Shown: one piece after another, positions 1 through 7,264 of the stretch
Position numbering within the stretch: the first letter of the stretch is position 1
Layout: every line of letters starts with the position of its first letter
NCBI GenBank assembly: GCA_031281635.1
Contig: JAITFC010000091.1
Span: 1-8,749, forward strand
From: Puniceicoccales bacterium
Lineage (GTDB): Bacteria; Verrucomicrobiota; Verrucomicrobiia; Opitutales; JAIRLM01
Length of the DNA stretch: 8,749 bases
Direction: 5' to 3'
The notes under the pieces: generated by a model
What the model was told of the DNA's origin: nothing
Databases searched by the model: none
Seen by the model: the letters and a program-made list of their open reading frames with translations, nothing else
Made by a program: the position numbers and the translations under genes

Positions 1-875
1 TACAGGGAGATGGCACGGAGAATTGTTTGTCATTTGAAAATATTCTCCTGCGCGTAGATTCCCAAAATTTAGAAGATGTGGATCGCGTAATATTGAACGA
101 TTTACTGGCAGTAACGGAGCTGGTGGATCGACTCATGGACAACTATGAATTCCAGGGAGCTCTTCTGGCATTGGAGCATTTTTTCCGCGACGATTACTGC
201 GATTGGTATGTGGAGGTGTGTAAGATACGCCTGCGGAATCACGCTGCCCTGCGCCGTCCCCTTTTGGCGGTGCAAGACTGTATTTTGCGACATCTGCTGC
301 AGCTGCTTTCCCCATTCATTCCATTTGTGACACAAGAACTTTGGCGGCAATTGCACTTTGGTCAAGAGGAGGAGGTTTTGCATGGCGTCCGGCGACTTTC
401 TGCGGCAGATTTGGGACAGTTATTTGCATCGGCTGGCGTTGCGGCTTCGGAGAGTGAGCGGAAAACAATCGGCGAATTGCGTGAAGTGATTGGAGCCGTG
501 CGCGGTCTTCGTCCGGATCGGGGGAGCACGTTGTGCGTACATGCCACGGAAGAGCATGGAAAAATGCTGCATAAATTCGAAGGTCTCATTCTAGCGCTGA
601 CTCATTGTTCATCCATAAAAAACAGCGAAAACCCTTGCAGTGCAGTTGCTATTACGTCCTGGGGAACACTTGCCGTGCAAGGCAATGTTGGCGATGGGCA
701 GGAACAGCTATTGCGGGAGTTGGAAGCGATTCGCAAAAATATCGCCGCCAATCGCGCAAAACTTGAAAACAAGGAGTTCCTCGACCGTGCTCCAGCAAAT
801 GTCATAGAAGGAGCCAGAAGACTGCTGAAAGAGAACTTGGCGAACGAAGAAAAAATTTTACGACAATTTCGTTGA
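1..875 (+). CDS. valS: Valine--tRNA ligase, C-terminal part (5' end outside window)
   Basis: ValRS charges tRNA-Val in the cytoplasm. Only its last ~290 residues are here: the reading frame is open from base 3 with no stop, so the gene enters from the left edge and the TTG at 27 is internal. Seen: an anticodon-binding helical domain with a CDWYVEVCK segment (around 198-224), then LLQLLSPFIPFVTQELWRQL (297-356), which matches the class Ia signature 'HPFMPFITEEIW'. The last ~60 codons (about 690-872) are rich in Lys, Glu and Arg and contain NKEFLDRAPANVIE, typical of the C-terminal coiled-coil arm that contacts tRNA in ValRS and absent from IleRS and LeuRS. The catalytic Rossmann fold and KMSKS motif must lie upstream. 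It converges on kdsA. Identity is well supported; there is no sign of a frameshift. Confidence 0.93.
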   Translation, partial: QGDGTENCLSFENILLRVDSQNLEDVDRVILNDLLAVTELVDRLMDNYEFQGALLALEHFFRDDYCDWYVEVCKIRLRNHAALRRPLLAVQDCILRHLLQLLSPFIPFVTQELWRQLHFGQEEEVLHGVRRLSAADLGQLFASAGVAASESERKTIGELREVIGAVRGLRPDRGSTLCVHATEEHGKMLHKFEGLILALTHCSSIKNSENPCSAVAITSWGTLAVQGNVGDGQEQLLRELEAIRKNIAANRAKLENKEFLDRAPANVIEGARRLLKENLANEEKILRQFR

Positions 876-932
876 CAGATTTAGTTAGTAGATGTAGCAT
901 CATAGTATGGTCGAGGGAGGAAAACTGCGTCT

Positions 933-965
933 TTGCTCATCTGCAAGCCTAGAAACCATGAGCAA
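933..965. repeat. 8-bp perfect inverted repeat (possible hairpin)
   Basis: TTGCTCAT at 933-940 is the exact reverse complement of ATGAGCAA at 958-965, with a 17-base spacer. It lies 57 bases past the valS stop and has no T-run on either side, so it is not a standard intrinsic terminator. It may stabilise the valS 3' end or be chance. Confidence 0.4.
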
Positions 966-1042
966 TGCCGTCGCGAACCGTACTGGGAATAATGTATCCA
1001 TCATAACACCTGCGAGTGCATAACTGCTCAGTCAGAAAAATT

Positions 1043-1088
1043 TTCGCTATTATGCTCGCAGCAAATCGCTAAAGAGACAGTTAGCGAA
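1043..1088 (-). terminator. Candidate kdsA terminator with two alternative hairpins
   Basis: On the minus strand, about 20 bases past the kdsA TAG, the segment TTCGCTAA (1088-1081) can pair with TTAGCGA (1072-1066; 7 bp, 8-base loop). Alternatively it can pair with TAGCGAA (1049-1043; 7 bp, longer loop). The second pairing is followed at once by AATTTTT, giving a U-tract of the kind expected at an intrinsic terminator. The stems are short and AT-rich, so efficiency is doubtful. No T-run follows the hairpin on the plus strand. Confidence 0.4.
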
Positions 1089-1109
1089 TAAAGAAAAAAA
1101 GCAACGACC

Positions 1110-1937
1110 CTACGAGAAAGAGGCATTTTTCTGAGCACTGTCATGCTCGTGGCATAGGCGGGAGCGAGCGGAGTGGAATGTAATATATTGTCGCAGGCAG
1201 TCGGCCAATGTTTTTAGTGGAAGTTGCGTTTCGGCGTCGCAGAGTGCTTCGGCCGGTCTTGGGTGCGTTTCCAAGAAAAGTCCATCGACTCCAGCGCCGA
1301 TGGCCGCAAGCGCCAGAGTGTCGGCAAATTCCCGCGCACCAGCCGTTGTTTCGCCACCTTTCCCTGGAAGTTGCAAGCTGTGTGTAACGTCGTAAATAAC
1401 TGGATGGCCGTTTTTTGACATAATCGGAAAACTGCGCATATCGACGACGAGGTTGCCGTAGCCGAACGACGTGCCCCGCTCCAATTGAAAAATTTCTTTG
1501 GCGCCAAAAGTGTGTAATTTCTCTACGACGTATTTCATGTCCCATGGCGCTAGGAATTGACCCTTTTTTACGGAAACTGTCCGCCCCGTGCGCGCCGCCG
1601 CCGCCAATACATCCGTTTGACGGCAGAGAAATGCCGGCACCTGCACCACGTCGCAAACCTCTGCCAGCGATTCGGCCTGACGCGGGTCGTGGAAATCACT
1701 GGTCACCTCCATGTTGTAGCGTTTTTTCAGTGTCGCCATGACCTTTAGGCCCGCATCCCACCCTAAACCGCGTGCGCTGCGAATGGAGCTGCGATTGGCT
1801 TTGTCAATGGAAGCTTTAAAAATGAACCGCACATTCTTATGTTCATCCCGAATTTTTACCAACTCACTGGCCACCTCGTCCCCAAGTTGCTCACTTTCCA
1901 AAAGGCACGGACCAACGATGACGATTAACGAGCTCAC
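1110..1937 (-). CDS. kdsA: 3-deoxy-8-phosphooctulonate (Kdo-8-P) synthase, metal-dependent class
   Basis: Cytosolic KdsA condenses phosphoenolpyruvate with D-arabinose 5-phosphate to Kdo-8-phosphate, the committed step to the Kdo sugar of lipopolysaccharide. Seen in order: VGPCLLES near the N-terminus, FKASIDKANRSS, SARGLG, PAFLCRQTD, VKKGQFLAPWD, FGYGNLVVDMRS, DVTHSLQLPG, LETHPRP and CDAETQLPL. A Cys in GPC (residue 11), where E. coli KdsA has Asn, plus His186, Glu223 and Asp234, form the metal site of the metal-dependent class typified by Aquifex aeolicus. Start: GTG at 1937 gives 275 residues and puts the metal Cys at position 11 as in Aquifex; an in-frame TTG at 1970 would add 11 residues that do not look like the family. 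Neither start has a clear Shine-Dalgarno. The gene stands alone, convergent with valS and divergent from murG. Confidence 0.93.
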   Translation of the reverse strand: MSSLIVIVGPCLLESEQLGDEVASELVKIRDEHKNVRFIFKASIDKANRSSIRSARGLGWDAGLKVMATLKKRYNMEVTSDFHDPRQAESLAEVCDVVQVPAFLCRQTDVLAAAARTGRTVSVKKGQFLAPWDMKYVVEKLHTFGAKEIFQLERGTSFGYGNLVVDMRSFPIMSKNGHPVIYDVTHSLQLPGKGGETTAGAREFADTLALAAIGAGVDGLFLETHPRPAEALCDAETQLPLKTLADCLRQYITFHSARSRLCHEHDSAQKNASFS

Positions 1938-2105
1938 GCTTTTACAATGGGGTAGGTGCAGAAAATGCAAGGAAAATTTCCGGTATTTTCAACATCTTCC
2001 TTTTGGTGCCTAAAAAATATTTTTTTATCGATCACTCGTTGCATGGGTGGAGGAGATCGCATTTGCCGTTGCATTGGCAGAAAAAAATTTTAGAGTCGGC
2101 GGGTC
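1938..2105. other. Divergent intergenic region, kdsA / murG
   Basis: These 168 bases must carry the kdsA promoter (minus) and probably that of the murG-ftsQ run (plus), but I find no convincing -35/-10 pair; an A/T-rich stretch at 2011-2030 is the likeliest melting region. Two very short frames precede the genes. On the minus strand, ATG 1995 to TAA 1942 (17 codons) ends 4 bases before the kdsA GTG. On the plus strand, ATG 2043 to TAG 2093 (16 codons) is in frame with murG and ends 12 bases before its ATG. A GGAGGAG at 2050-2056 is too far from the murG start to serve it. No RNA motif was recognised. Confidence 0.45.
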
Positions 2106-3218
2106 ATGCGGATTCTAATTATTTGCGGGGGAACGGGTGGTCATCTGACACCGGGAATTGCCGTGGCGCAGCGGCTGCGTCGCATGGGCCAGGAAGTGAT
2201 TTTGGCGACAAGCGAAAAGGCCATCGATGAGTGGCTGCGAAGTCACTATAAATCATTGCGTTTCACCGTGTTATCTGGAAGCGGATTCAGTTTTCACCCC
2301 ATACGATTTCTGCGTTTTTTAAAAAATTTGTGGAAAAATTTCCGTGTTTCATGGAAATTACTGCGAGCGGAGCGCATCGACGTTGTTTTGGCCTTTGGCG
2401 GATTTATCAGTTTAGGTGCTGGTTTTGCGGCCTTTTTGCGGCGCAAACCGCTTCTCCTCCACGAGTCTAATCAACGGCTGGGCAAAAGTGTGGGATTTCT
2501 GGCCCCGCTGGCTAAAAAGATATTTATTCCGCCATCATTGAAAATTCGGGAGCCCTATGTGGAAAATGCAAACTATTTTCCAGCCGGATTCCCCCTGCGC
2601 GAAGATTTTCAACCACCGGCAAAAAATCTTGCACGAGAACAACTTGGCTTTCCAAAAGACGGGAAAATACTGCTGGTGATGGGAGGCAGTCAGGGGGCAC
2701 AAGTGCTCGTTGAGTGGGTGCGTAGCAGTGGAGAATTTCTGGCCAAGGAGGGGATTTCTGTTTTCTGTCTTACGGGGTTAGGCGGACTGGAAGGTGTGAC
2801 CGATTCGCATGAAAACGGAGTAAGGCGCCGCGTGCAATTTTTGCCGTTCAGTCATCGCATGCATGTTCTCTATGCCGCCGCGGATCTAGTTCTGTGCCGG
2901 GCAGGGGCGGGAACAATTGCCGAACTGATCGCCAGCGTGCGGCCATCCATTCTCGTTCCATACCCCAAAGCCAGCAAGGATCACCAGCGCGCCAATGCCA
3001 ACGCGTTGCAAGGTGCTAATGCAGCTAGAGTGTTGCAACAAAGCGATATGTCCATGTTGGAAGAAGTGATTTCCGAATTATTTGATCCGGAAAATTTGCG
3101 GGAGATGGAGTGTCAGTTGCTAGCGGTGCGAAAAATAATTGGACAAGATGCTGCACAATACATTGCCAACGAGGTTATGGCCCTTAGACCTAACGGCGAT
3201 GGCCAAAAAAATTTCTAA
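2106..3218 (+). CDS. murG: UDP-GlcNAc:undecaprenyl-PP-MurNAc-pentapeptide GlcNAc transferase (lipid II synthase)
   Basis: MurG is a peripheral protein on the inner face of the cytoplasmic membrane. It transfers GlcNAc from UDP-GlcNAc to lipid I, giving lipid II, the last cytoplasmic step of peptidoglycan synthesis. The 370-residue length is usual for this GT-B fold. Seen: the N-terminal glycine loop GGTGGHLTPG (8-17); a basic, aromatic, amphipathic stretch at 66-90 suited to membrane contact; FGGF at 97-100; HESN (119-122, HEQN in E. coli); GGSQGA (193-198) opening the donor domain; RAGAGTIAEL (265-274); and DHQRANA (292-298), which fits the 'DHQ..NA' nucleotide-sugar loop. The ATG at 2106 starts the protein just before the glycine loop, as in the family; the Shine-Dalgarno is weak. 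It is the first gene of the dcw segment, and its last 20 bases overlap murC/murB. Confidence 0.96.
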   Translation: MRILIICGGTGGHLTPGIAVAQRLRRMGQEVILATSEKAIDEWLRSHYKSLRFTVLSGSGFSFHPIRFLRFLKNLWKNFRVSWKLLRAERIDVVLAFGGFISLGAGFAAFLRRKPLLLHESNQRLGKSVGFLAPLAKKIFIPPSLKIREPYVENANYFPAGFPLREDFQPPAKNLAREQLGFPKDGKILLVMGGSQGAQVLVEWVRSSGEFLAKEGISVFCLTGLGGLEGVTDSHENGVRRRVQFLPFSHRMHVLYAAADLVLCRAGAGTIAELIASVRPSILVPYPKASKDHQRANANALQGANAARVLQQSDMSMLEEVISELFDPENLREMECQLLAVRKIIGQDAAQYIANEVMALRPNGDGQKNF

Positions 3219-5427
3219 GCACATATTCATGGCGGGCATTGGCGGCGCTGGCATGACCGCATTGGCTGTTTTTTTGCGGCAGCGCGGAGACTACGTGTGC
3301 GGTTTCGACGACTTTCTTAAAAGAGAAGCGGAATTTTTTCTGAATTGCTGGGATGTGGAGGTGATAGATCGGCCGTGCGAATTGCCGCAGTGCGATGTTT
3401 TTGTGCACACGGCGGCATTGGCGAAGAAAGACCCCCTGCTCCAAAAAGCACTGGCCAGCGGTTTGGCGACATTTTCCCGAGGTCACTATCTGGCGCATGT
3501 GCTCGAGGACGAAAAGTTGCTTGCCGTGGTTGGCAGTCACGGGAAGACGACAACGACAGCGCTGATCATTGATCAGTTGGAGCGCATGAATTTCCGCTGC
3601 AACTACCTGCTCGGAGGACGGTTCGAAGGACTGAGGGCACCGGCATGCTACCAACATGCGCCGTGGACGATTGCCGAGATCGACGAAAGCGAAGAATCAT
3701 TCGAACGTTTTTCTCCGCAGATCACACTGGTGCTCAACCTCTCCATGGATCACGACAGTTACTATGGGAATTTGCAAAAATTGCGCGAGACATTCGGACG
3801 GTTACTATCGCGGACGAAGCAACGCGTTCTTATGGCGAGAGATGAAGAATCATTGAGCGCTTTCATGCGACTTTCCAATGTCAGCACATTTTCGAGAAAC
3901 ATTTCTACGGAAAGCAATGATGCCAAGTACCTGGGAGCGAATGCATTAAACCGTGATAACATTGCCGCTTCTCTTGCCGCCGTTGGAGCTCTCTGCGAAC
4001 TTTCGACGGAAAATGATCCTTCTTTGCCAAAAATTTTCTACGAAACGGTGCAAAAATTCCGTGTGCCGACGATTTTGCGCCGACAAAATTGTCTCTATGA
4101 CGACGGAATTGTGCAAGTTTGGGTGGACTACGCACATCATCCCAGGGAAGTGAGTGCATTTTTAGAAAATTACGGCCAAGAGGATAGCATTGTTGTATTT
4201 CAACCGCATCGCTATTCCCGCACTACCAGCCATTTGGATGAATTCATGGAAGTTTTACGAAATGTGCCGCATCTCATTTTGCTCCCTACCTATGGGGCAT
4301 TCGAACCATTTGATGAGCAAGGGACTGCGGAACATTTGGCCGAGCGGTTGGCCAAGGTCGGGAAAAATACACGATGCGTAGAGGAAAAATCCATCGGACA
4401 TCACTTAGACATGCTACTCGAAGGTGGCTCGTTTCGCCGGGTACTTTTTGTGGGTGCAGGAGATATTTTTTCCAGCGCCGTTGACTACGGAAATTCGCTG
4501 CGGGCACGGCGTTTTTTGAGATTATGCCGCTGTCTCTGTCCATCCCTGCACATCCGGGAAAACGCTTCACTGAAATCCTTCACCACCATGCGTGTTGGTG
4601 GAAATGCTAGATTTTTCGCAGAGCCGCGATCCGTCGAGGAATTGCAACGGCTGCTACGCTGTGCAGTGGAGGCAAATTTGCGGCATTTTGTCATCGGCGC
4701 TGGGTCCAATGTTCTCGTCGACGATGAGGGTTTTTTCGGATTGGTCATTCATTTGCGTTCCCAACCGTGGGAATCAATCGCATTGCATGGGAACACAATA
4801 TGCGTTGGAGCCGGAGTTTCGTTGCGCACGCTGGCTCATTTTTGTCGCGACCGCGGCATCGTCGGATACTCTTTTTGCGACGGAATTCCAGGGACAGTGG
4901 GCGGTGCCATCGCCGGGAATGCTGGAGCGACCAACCACTGCATCGGCGATTTTGTGTGCCATGTGAGCTATGTGGATAAAAATGGCGCATTGGTGAGGCA
5001 CCAGATGCTGAAGTTTTCCTACCGCCAATCTTCTCTGCCACGGGGGAGTGTACTGGTATGTGCCACATTGCACAAATCGGAACAATACCACTGCCCGGCA
5101 CTCATTTCAATGGAGATGTCGAATATGTCTCTGGAGCGCAAGAAAAAACAGCCGCGGAAGGCCAGTGCGGGAAGTATTTTTCGCAATCCGCCTGCCGGTA
5201 TTTCATCGGGGAAGCTAATTGATGGCGCGGGTCTCAAAGGTGTTCGCGTGGGTGGTGCGTGCATTTCGCCGGTCCATGGTAATTTTGTTGTCAACGAAGG
5301 AAGTGCCAGTTGTTCGGACGTTTTACGGCTAATTTTTCTGATGCGGCGGACAGTGAAGAGCCACTTTGCCATTGACATGCGGACGGAAGTCTGCTTCTTG
5401 GCGAATTTCTGGGAGGGATCGTTTTGA
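3199..5427 (+). CDS. murC/murB: Fused MurC-MurB: UDP-MurNAc--L-alanine ligase / UDP-N-acetylenolpyruvoylglucosamine reductase
   Basis: One 742-residue frame carries two consecutive cytoplasmic enzymes of UDP-MurNAc-peptide synthesis. MurB (FAD, NADPH) reduces UDP-GlcNAc-enolpyruvate to UDP-MurNAc; MurC then ligates L-Ala using ATP. MurC half (1-~430): AGIGGAGMTALA (12-23), ATP loop GSHGKTTTT (112-120), DESEESF (162-168), MDHD (183-186), DYAHHP (310-315), FQPHRYSRT (334-342), GAGD (419-422). MurB half (~450-742): TTMRVGGNARFF, GAGSNVLV (500-507), GIPGTVGGAIAGNAGA (562-577), YRQSSLP with Arg609, SAGSIFRNP with catalytic Ser659, GKLIDGAGLKG, and Glu730 in RTEV as the likely second acid. The start ATG 3199 is chosen because MAKK leads straight into the dinucleotide-like loop; ATG 3139 would add 20 unrelated residues and lengthen the overlap with murG. 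Oddity: the MurC middle domain is short and lacks a clear 'HN..N' motif. Its stop overlaps the ddl start. Confidence 0.95.
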   Translation: MAKKISKHIFMAGIGGAGMTALAVFLRQRGDYVCGFDDFLKREAEFFLNCWDVEVIDRPCELPQCDVFVHTAALAKKDPLLQKALASGLATFSRGHYLAHVLEDEKLLAVVGSHGKTTTTALIIDQLERMNFRCNYLLGGRFEGLRAPACYQHAPWTIAEIDESEESFERFSPQITLVLNLSMDHDSYYGNLQKLRETFGRLLSRTKQRVLMARDEESLSAFMRLSNVSTFSRNISTESNDAKYLGANALNRDNIAASLAAVGALCELSTENDPSLPKIFYETVQKFRVPTILRRQNCLYDDGIVQVWVDYAHHPREVSAFLENYGQEDSIVVFQPHRYSRTTSHLDEFMEVLRNVPHLILLPTYGAFEPFDEQGTAEHLAERLAKVGKNTRCVEEKSIGHHLDMLLEGGSFRRVLFVGAGDIFSSAVDYGNSLRARRFLRLCRCLCPSLHIRENASLKSFTTMRVGGNARFFAEPRSVEELQRLLRCAVEANLRHFVIGAGSNVLVDDEGFFGLVIHLRSQPWESIALHGNTICVGAGVSLRTLAHFCRDRGIVGYSFCDGIPGTVGGAIAGNAGATNHCIGDFVCHVSYVDKNGALVRHQMLKFSYRQSSLPRGSVLVCATLHKSEQYHCPALISMEMSNMSLERKKKQPRKASAGSIFRNPPAGISSGKLIDGAGLKGVRVGGACISPVHGNFVVNEGSASCSDVLRLIFLMRRTVKSHFAIDMRTEVCFLANFWEGSF
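5411..5417 (+). promoter_or_regulatory. Strong Shine-Dalgarno of ddl, inside the end of murC/murB
   Basis: GGGAGGG lies 6 bases before the TTG at 5424. It decides the ddl start, since the TTG overlaps the murC/murB stop as TTGA and no ATG or GTG is better placed. It is the clearest ribosome-binding site in the window and shows that this organism uses the anti-SD interaction. Confidence 0.75.
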
Positions 5428-6359
5428 AAGACGCGGTAAAAGTTGTCATTCTTTCCGGTGCCATTTCCGAAGAACGGGATGTGTCTTTGCGGTCCGGGCG
5501 GCGTGCCCATAGGATTTTGGCGCAGCATTTTCCTACCTGCCTAATAGAACTGGAAAGTAATTCGTTGCCAAAGGATTTGGACCCGCGCCGCGCATTAATT
5601 TTTCCACTGATTCATGGAAATTTCGGTGAAGACGGACATTTGCAGCGACTTCTCGAAGTCGACGGATTTATCTATGTCGGCAGTGGGATCCCCTCCATGG
5701 AACTGACAATAAACAAGACTCTCACAAAAAATTGCGTGGCTGAGGGTGGCGTTCCCGTATTGCCACAAATTGCATTTTCCGCGCGAAAACCCATGGAATT
5801 CTCCTTCGGCGACCTGTGCCAGCGCATCGGTGCTCGGGAACTTTTTTTGAAGCCCAATGACAAAGGGAGCAGTTTGCAGTGCTATCCCTGCCGCAATGCG
5901 ACGCAACTGGCTGAAGCCCTAGAAAATGTACGCGACGGAGAATGGGTCATTGAAGCTCTTTGCCGCGGCCGGGACTTGACCGTTGGCGTGCTGCACGGTC
6001 GTGCACTGGCCGCCGTCGAAATCCGCCACGGGGATGGATTTTTTGACTACGACGCGAAGTACACAGCTGGGCGCGCAGAGCACATTGTTCCGGCAACCAT
6101 CGGCGAAGATTTGGCGTTCCGCATGCGTTTTCTCGCGGAACGTTCCTTTGCCCTCTGTCACTGCCGCGATTGGGCACGCGTGGACTTCATATTGCGCGAA
6201 GACGGAGAGCCGTTTTTTCTGGAACTGAATTCCATCCCGGGATTCACGGACACGAGTCTTTTTCCAGATAGTGCTACCGGCTGCGGCATATCTCCCGAAG
6301 ATTGTCTTTGTGCTCTGGTGCGGGGAGCCATGGAGCGGCACCGGCAAAGATTTTTATGA
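5424..6359 (+). CDS. ddl: D-alanine--D-alanine ligase
   Basis: This ATP-grasp enzyme joins two D-Ala in the cytoplasm to make the terminal dipeptide added by MurF. At 311 residues it has the usual length. Seen: SEERDVSLRSG with Glu17 (the E. coli Glu15 position); HGNFGEDGHLQ (64-74); YVGSG (84-88); LKPNDKGSS (142-150), with the ATP Lys143 and Ser150; GRDLTVGVL (182-190); FFDYDAKY (206-213); RVDF with Arg252 and Asp254; and LELNSIPGFTDTSLFP (266-281), in which Glu267 and Asn269 complete the Mg site. Departures: the usual 'DK' after the first domain is NK (97-98), and the usual 'N-T' after the metal Asn is N-S. All main catalytic residues are present, so it should be active. It starts at TTG with a strong Shine-Dalgarno, overlaps murC/murB by 4 bases, and its stop overlaps ftsQ as ATGA. 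Confidence 0.96.
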   Translation: MKDAVKVVILSGAISEERDVSLRSGRRAHRILAQHFPTCLIELESNSLPKDLDPRRALIFPLIHGNFGEDGHLQRLLEVDGFIYVGSGIPSMELTINKTLTKNCVAEGGVPVLPQIAFSARKPMEFSFGDLCQRIGARELFLKPNDKGSSLQCYPCRNATQLAEALENVRDGEWVIEALCRGRDLTVGVLHGRALAAVEIRHGDGFFDYDAKYTAGRAEHIVPATIGEDLAFRMRFLAERSFALCHCRDWARVDFILREDGEPFFLELNSIPGFTDTSLFPDSATGCGISPEDCLCALVRGAMERHRQRFL

Positions 6360-7243
6360 AAAAAAAATCCAAAATAGCGGAAGTAAAGTCGCCTAAAAAA
6401 CAGGGAAGAGCGAAGGCAAGGTCGAGTGATGGGACCGTAAAAAAGTCGCGCAAGCGAGTAGATCCGGCGCGATTCGTCCTCGTGTTTGTCCTCATTTGCT
6501 GCGCCGTCTTCCTCGCCGTCAGCTTGGGGCAGAATTGTCTGCAAAGGGTGCGTTCGCTAGTAGAAAATCGTTTAGCAGTCCGTCAACGCCTTGAACGTGT
6601 GGAAATTGTGACAACGGGCACAATGCCTAAGGACATGATTTTGCACCTACTACGTCTGCCGAAAGTAATCAGCTTGGGCGAAATCGACGTGCGCCGCTGC
6701 CGTGCACGCTTGTTGCAATCTCCGCAAATTGCCGAGGCTCACGTGGCACGCTGCTATCCCAATGCGCTGCGGGTAAAGGTATTAGAACGCGTCCCAATTT
6801 TAAAGATGCGCGGGACGGCCGAAGTGGATTGGCTCTTCGTAGCCGCTGATGGAGTCATTTTCCTTGGAGTCGGTCTTCCCCAGCAGGCAATTAACGCCAT
6901 GCCGCGACTGGAGGGAGTGAACGGTACAGCGCACGCAACACTTCCATTTTTTCCGAAATTGTATCGTGCCCTGTCAATTGCAAAGACCACAAATCCAAAT
7001 ATTTACTCAACTTGGCACACCATCGCCGTAGCAAATGCTAGCGACGGGGAACATTTCGACGAGTTTGAGGCCCGCAGTGTCGAAGTACACCATCTCTACC
7101 TGCGCATTGCCGACATTCCCAGGCAAATTGAAGAGTTGGAGTACATTCTCTGCGACGCCCGCCGCCGTCGCCTACTCCCCTTGGAACGGGTGGATCTGTC
7201 TATTCCCGGCCGTGCCTACGTAAAACCAGCGGGACAGCCGTAG
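6356..7243 (+). CDS. ftsQ: Cell division protein FtsQ (POTRA domain, single-span)
   Basis: FtsQ is a bitopic inner-membrane protein that bridges early and late divisome proteins through FtsB/FtsL. Seen in 295 residues: a very basic cytoplasmic N-terminus (1-40, many Lys/Arg), one membrane segment FVLVFVLICCAVFLAVSLG (40-58), a POTRA-like domain (about 79-148) beginning LERVEIVTTG and ending with the NALRVKVLERVPIL strand typical of FtsQ/DivIB, and a C-terminal periplasmic domain ending LERVDLSIPGRAYVKP (276-291), like the family's 'iDLRy.n.v.vk'. Overall similarity is low, as is normal for FtsQ, and order after ddl supports the call. ATG 6356 overlaps the ddl stop (ATGA) and suggests translational coupling; an upstream in-frame GTG/ATG-type start at 6302 would bury 18 residues in ddl. 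Codons 2-4 are a run of nine A. The gene is the last of the run: ftsA does not follow. Confidence 0.88.
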   Translation: MKKKSKIAEVKSPKKQGRAKARSSDGTVKKSRKRVDPARFVLVFVLICCAVFLAVSLGQNCLQRVRSLVENRLAVRQRLERVEIVTTGTMPKDMILHLLRLPKVISLGEIDVRRCRARLLQSPQIAEAHVARCYPNALRVKVLERVPILKMRGTAEVDWLFVAADGVIFLGVGLPQQAINAMPRLEGVNGTAHATLPFFPKLYRALSIAKTTNPNIYSTWHTIAVANASDGEHFDEFEARSVEVHHLYLRIADIPRQIEELEYILCDARRRRLLPLERVDLSIPGRAYVKPAGQP

Positions 7244-7264
7244 GAAATTGCTAACTTTGTTCAA

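Larger units (their letters stand above)
876..1109. other. Intergenic region between convergent valS and kdsA
   Basis: This is a 234-base gap after the valS stop and after the kdsA stop on the other strand. I see no tRNA, and no riboswitch or RNase P signature. It contains an 8-bp inverted repeat (933-940 with 958-965, 17-base loop) and a cluster of short repeats at 1043-1088 listed separately. Small open frames exist: + strand ATG 907 to TAA 1023 (38 codons) and a ~34-codon minus-strand frame over the same bases. Neither has a convincing Shine-Dalgarno or a recognisable product. An SD-like GAGGGAGG at 913-920 has no suitably spaced start codon. Most likely it is terminator and spacer DNA, possibly with a decayed gene or a small RNA. 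Confidence 0.5.

Noticed and set aside
911..970. RNase P or riboswitch-like GAGGGAGGAAAAC
   Set aside because: It faintly recalls the RNase P GAGGAAAGUCC block, but the rest of the conserved core is missing and the gap is too short.
1141..1656. 171-codon minus-strand frame within kdsA
   Set aside because: It is a shifted-frame shadow of kdsA, rich in Arg and Gly with no domain.
1938..1970. TTG start adding 11 residues to KdsA
   Set aside because: The extension does not look like the family, and the GTG at 1937 gives the Aquifex-like length and Cys11 position. It is not excluded, only less likely.
3139..3198. Upstream in-frame ATG giving MurC 20 more residues
   Set aside because: The extra residues lie wholly within the murG end and do not resemble MurC N-termini; the ATG at 3199 places the glycine loop at the expected distance.
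6302..6355. Earlier in-frame start for ftsQ inside ddl
   Set aside because: It would overlap ddl by 58 bases and add residues unlike an FtsQ N-terminus; the ATGA overlap with a Lys-rich start is typical.
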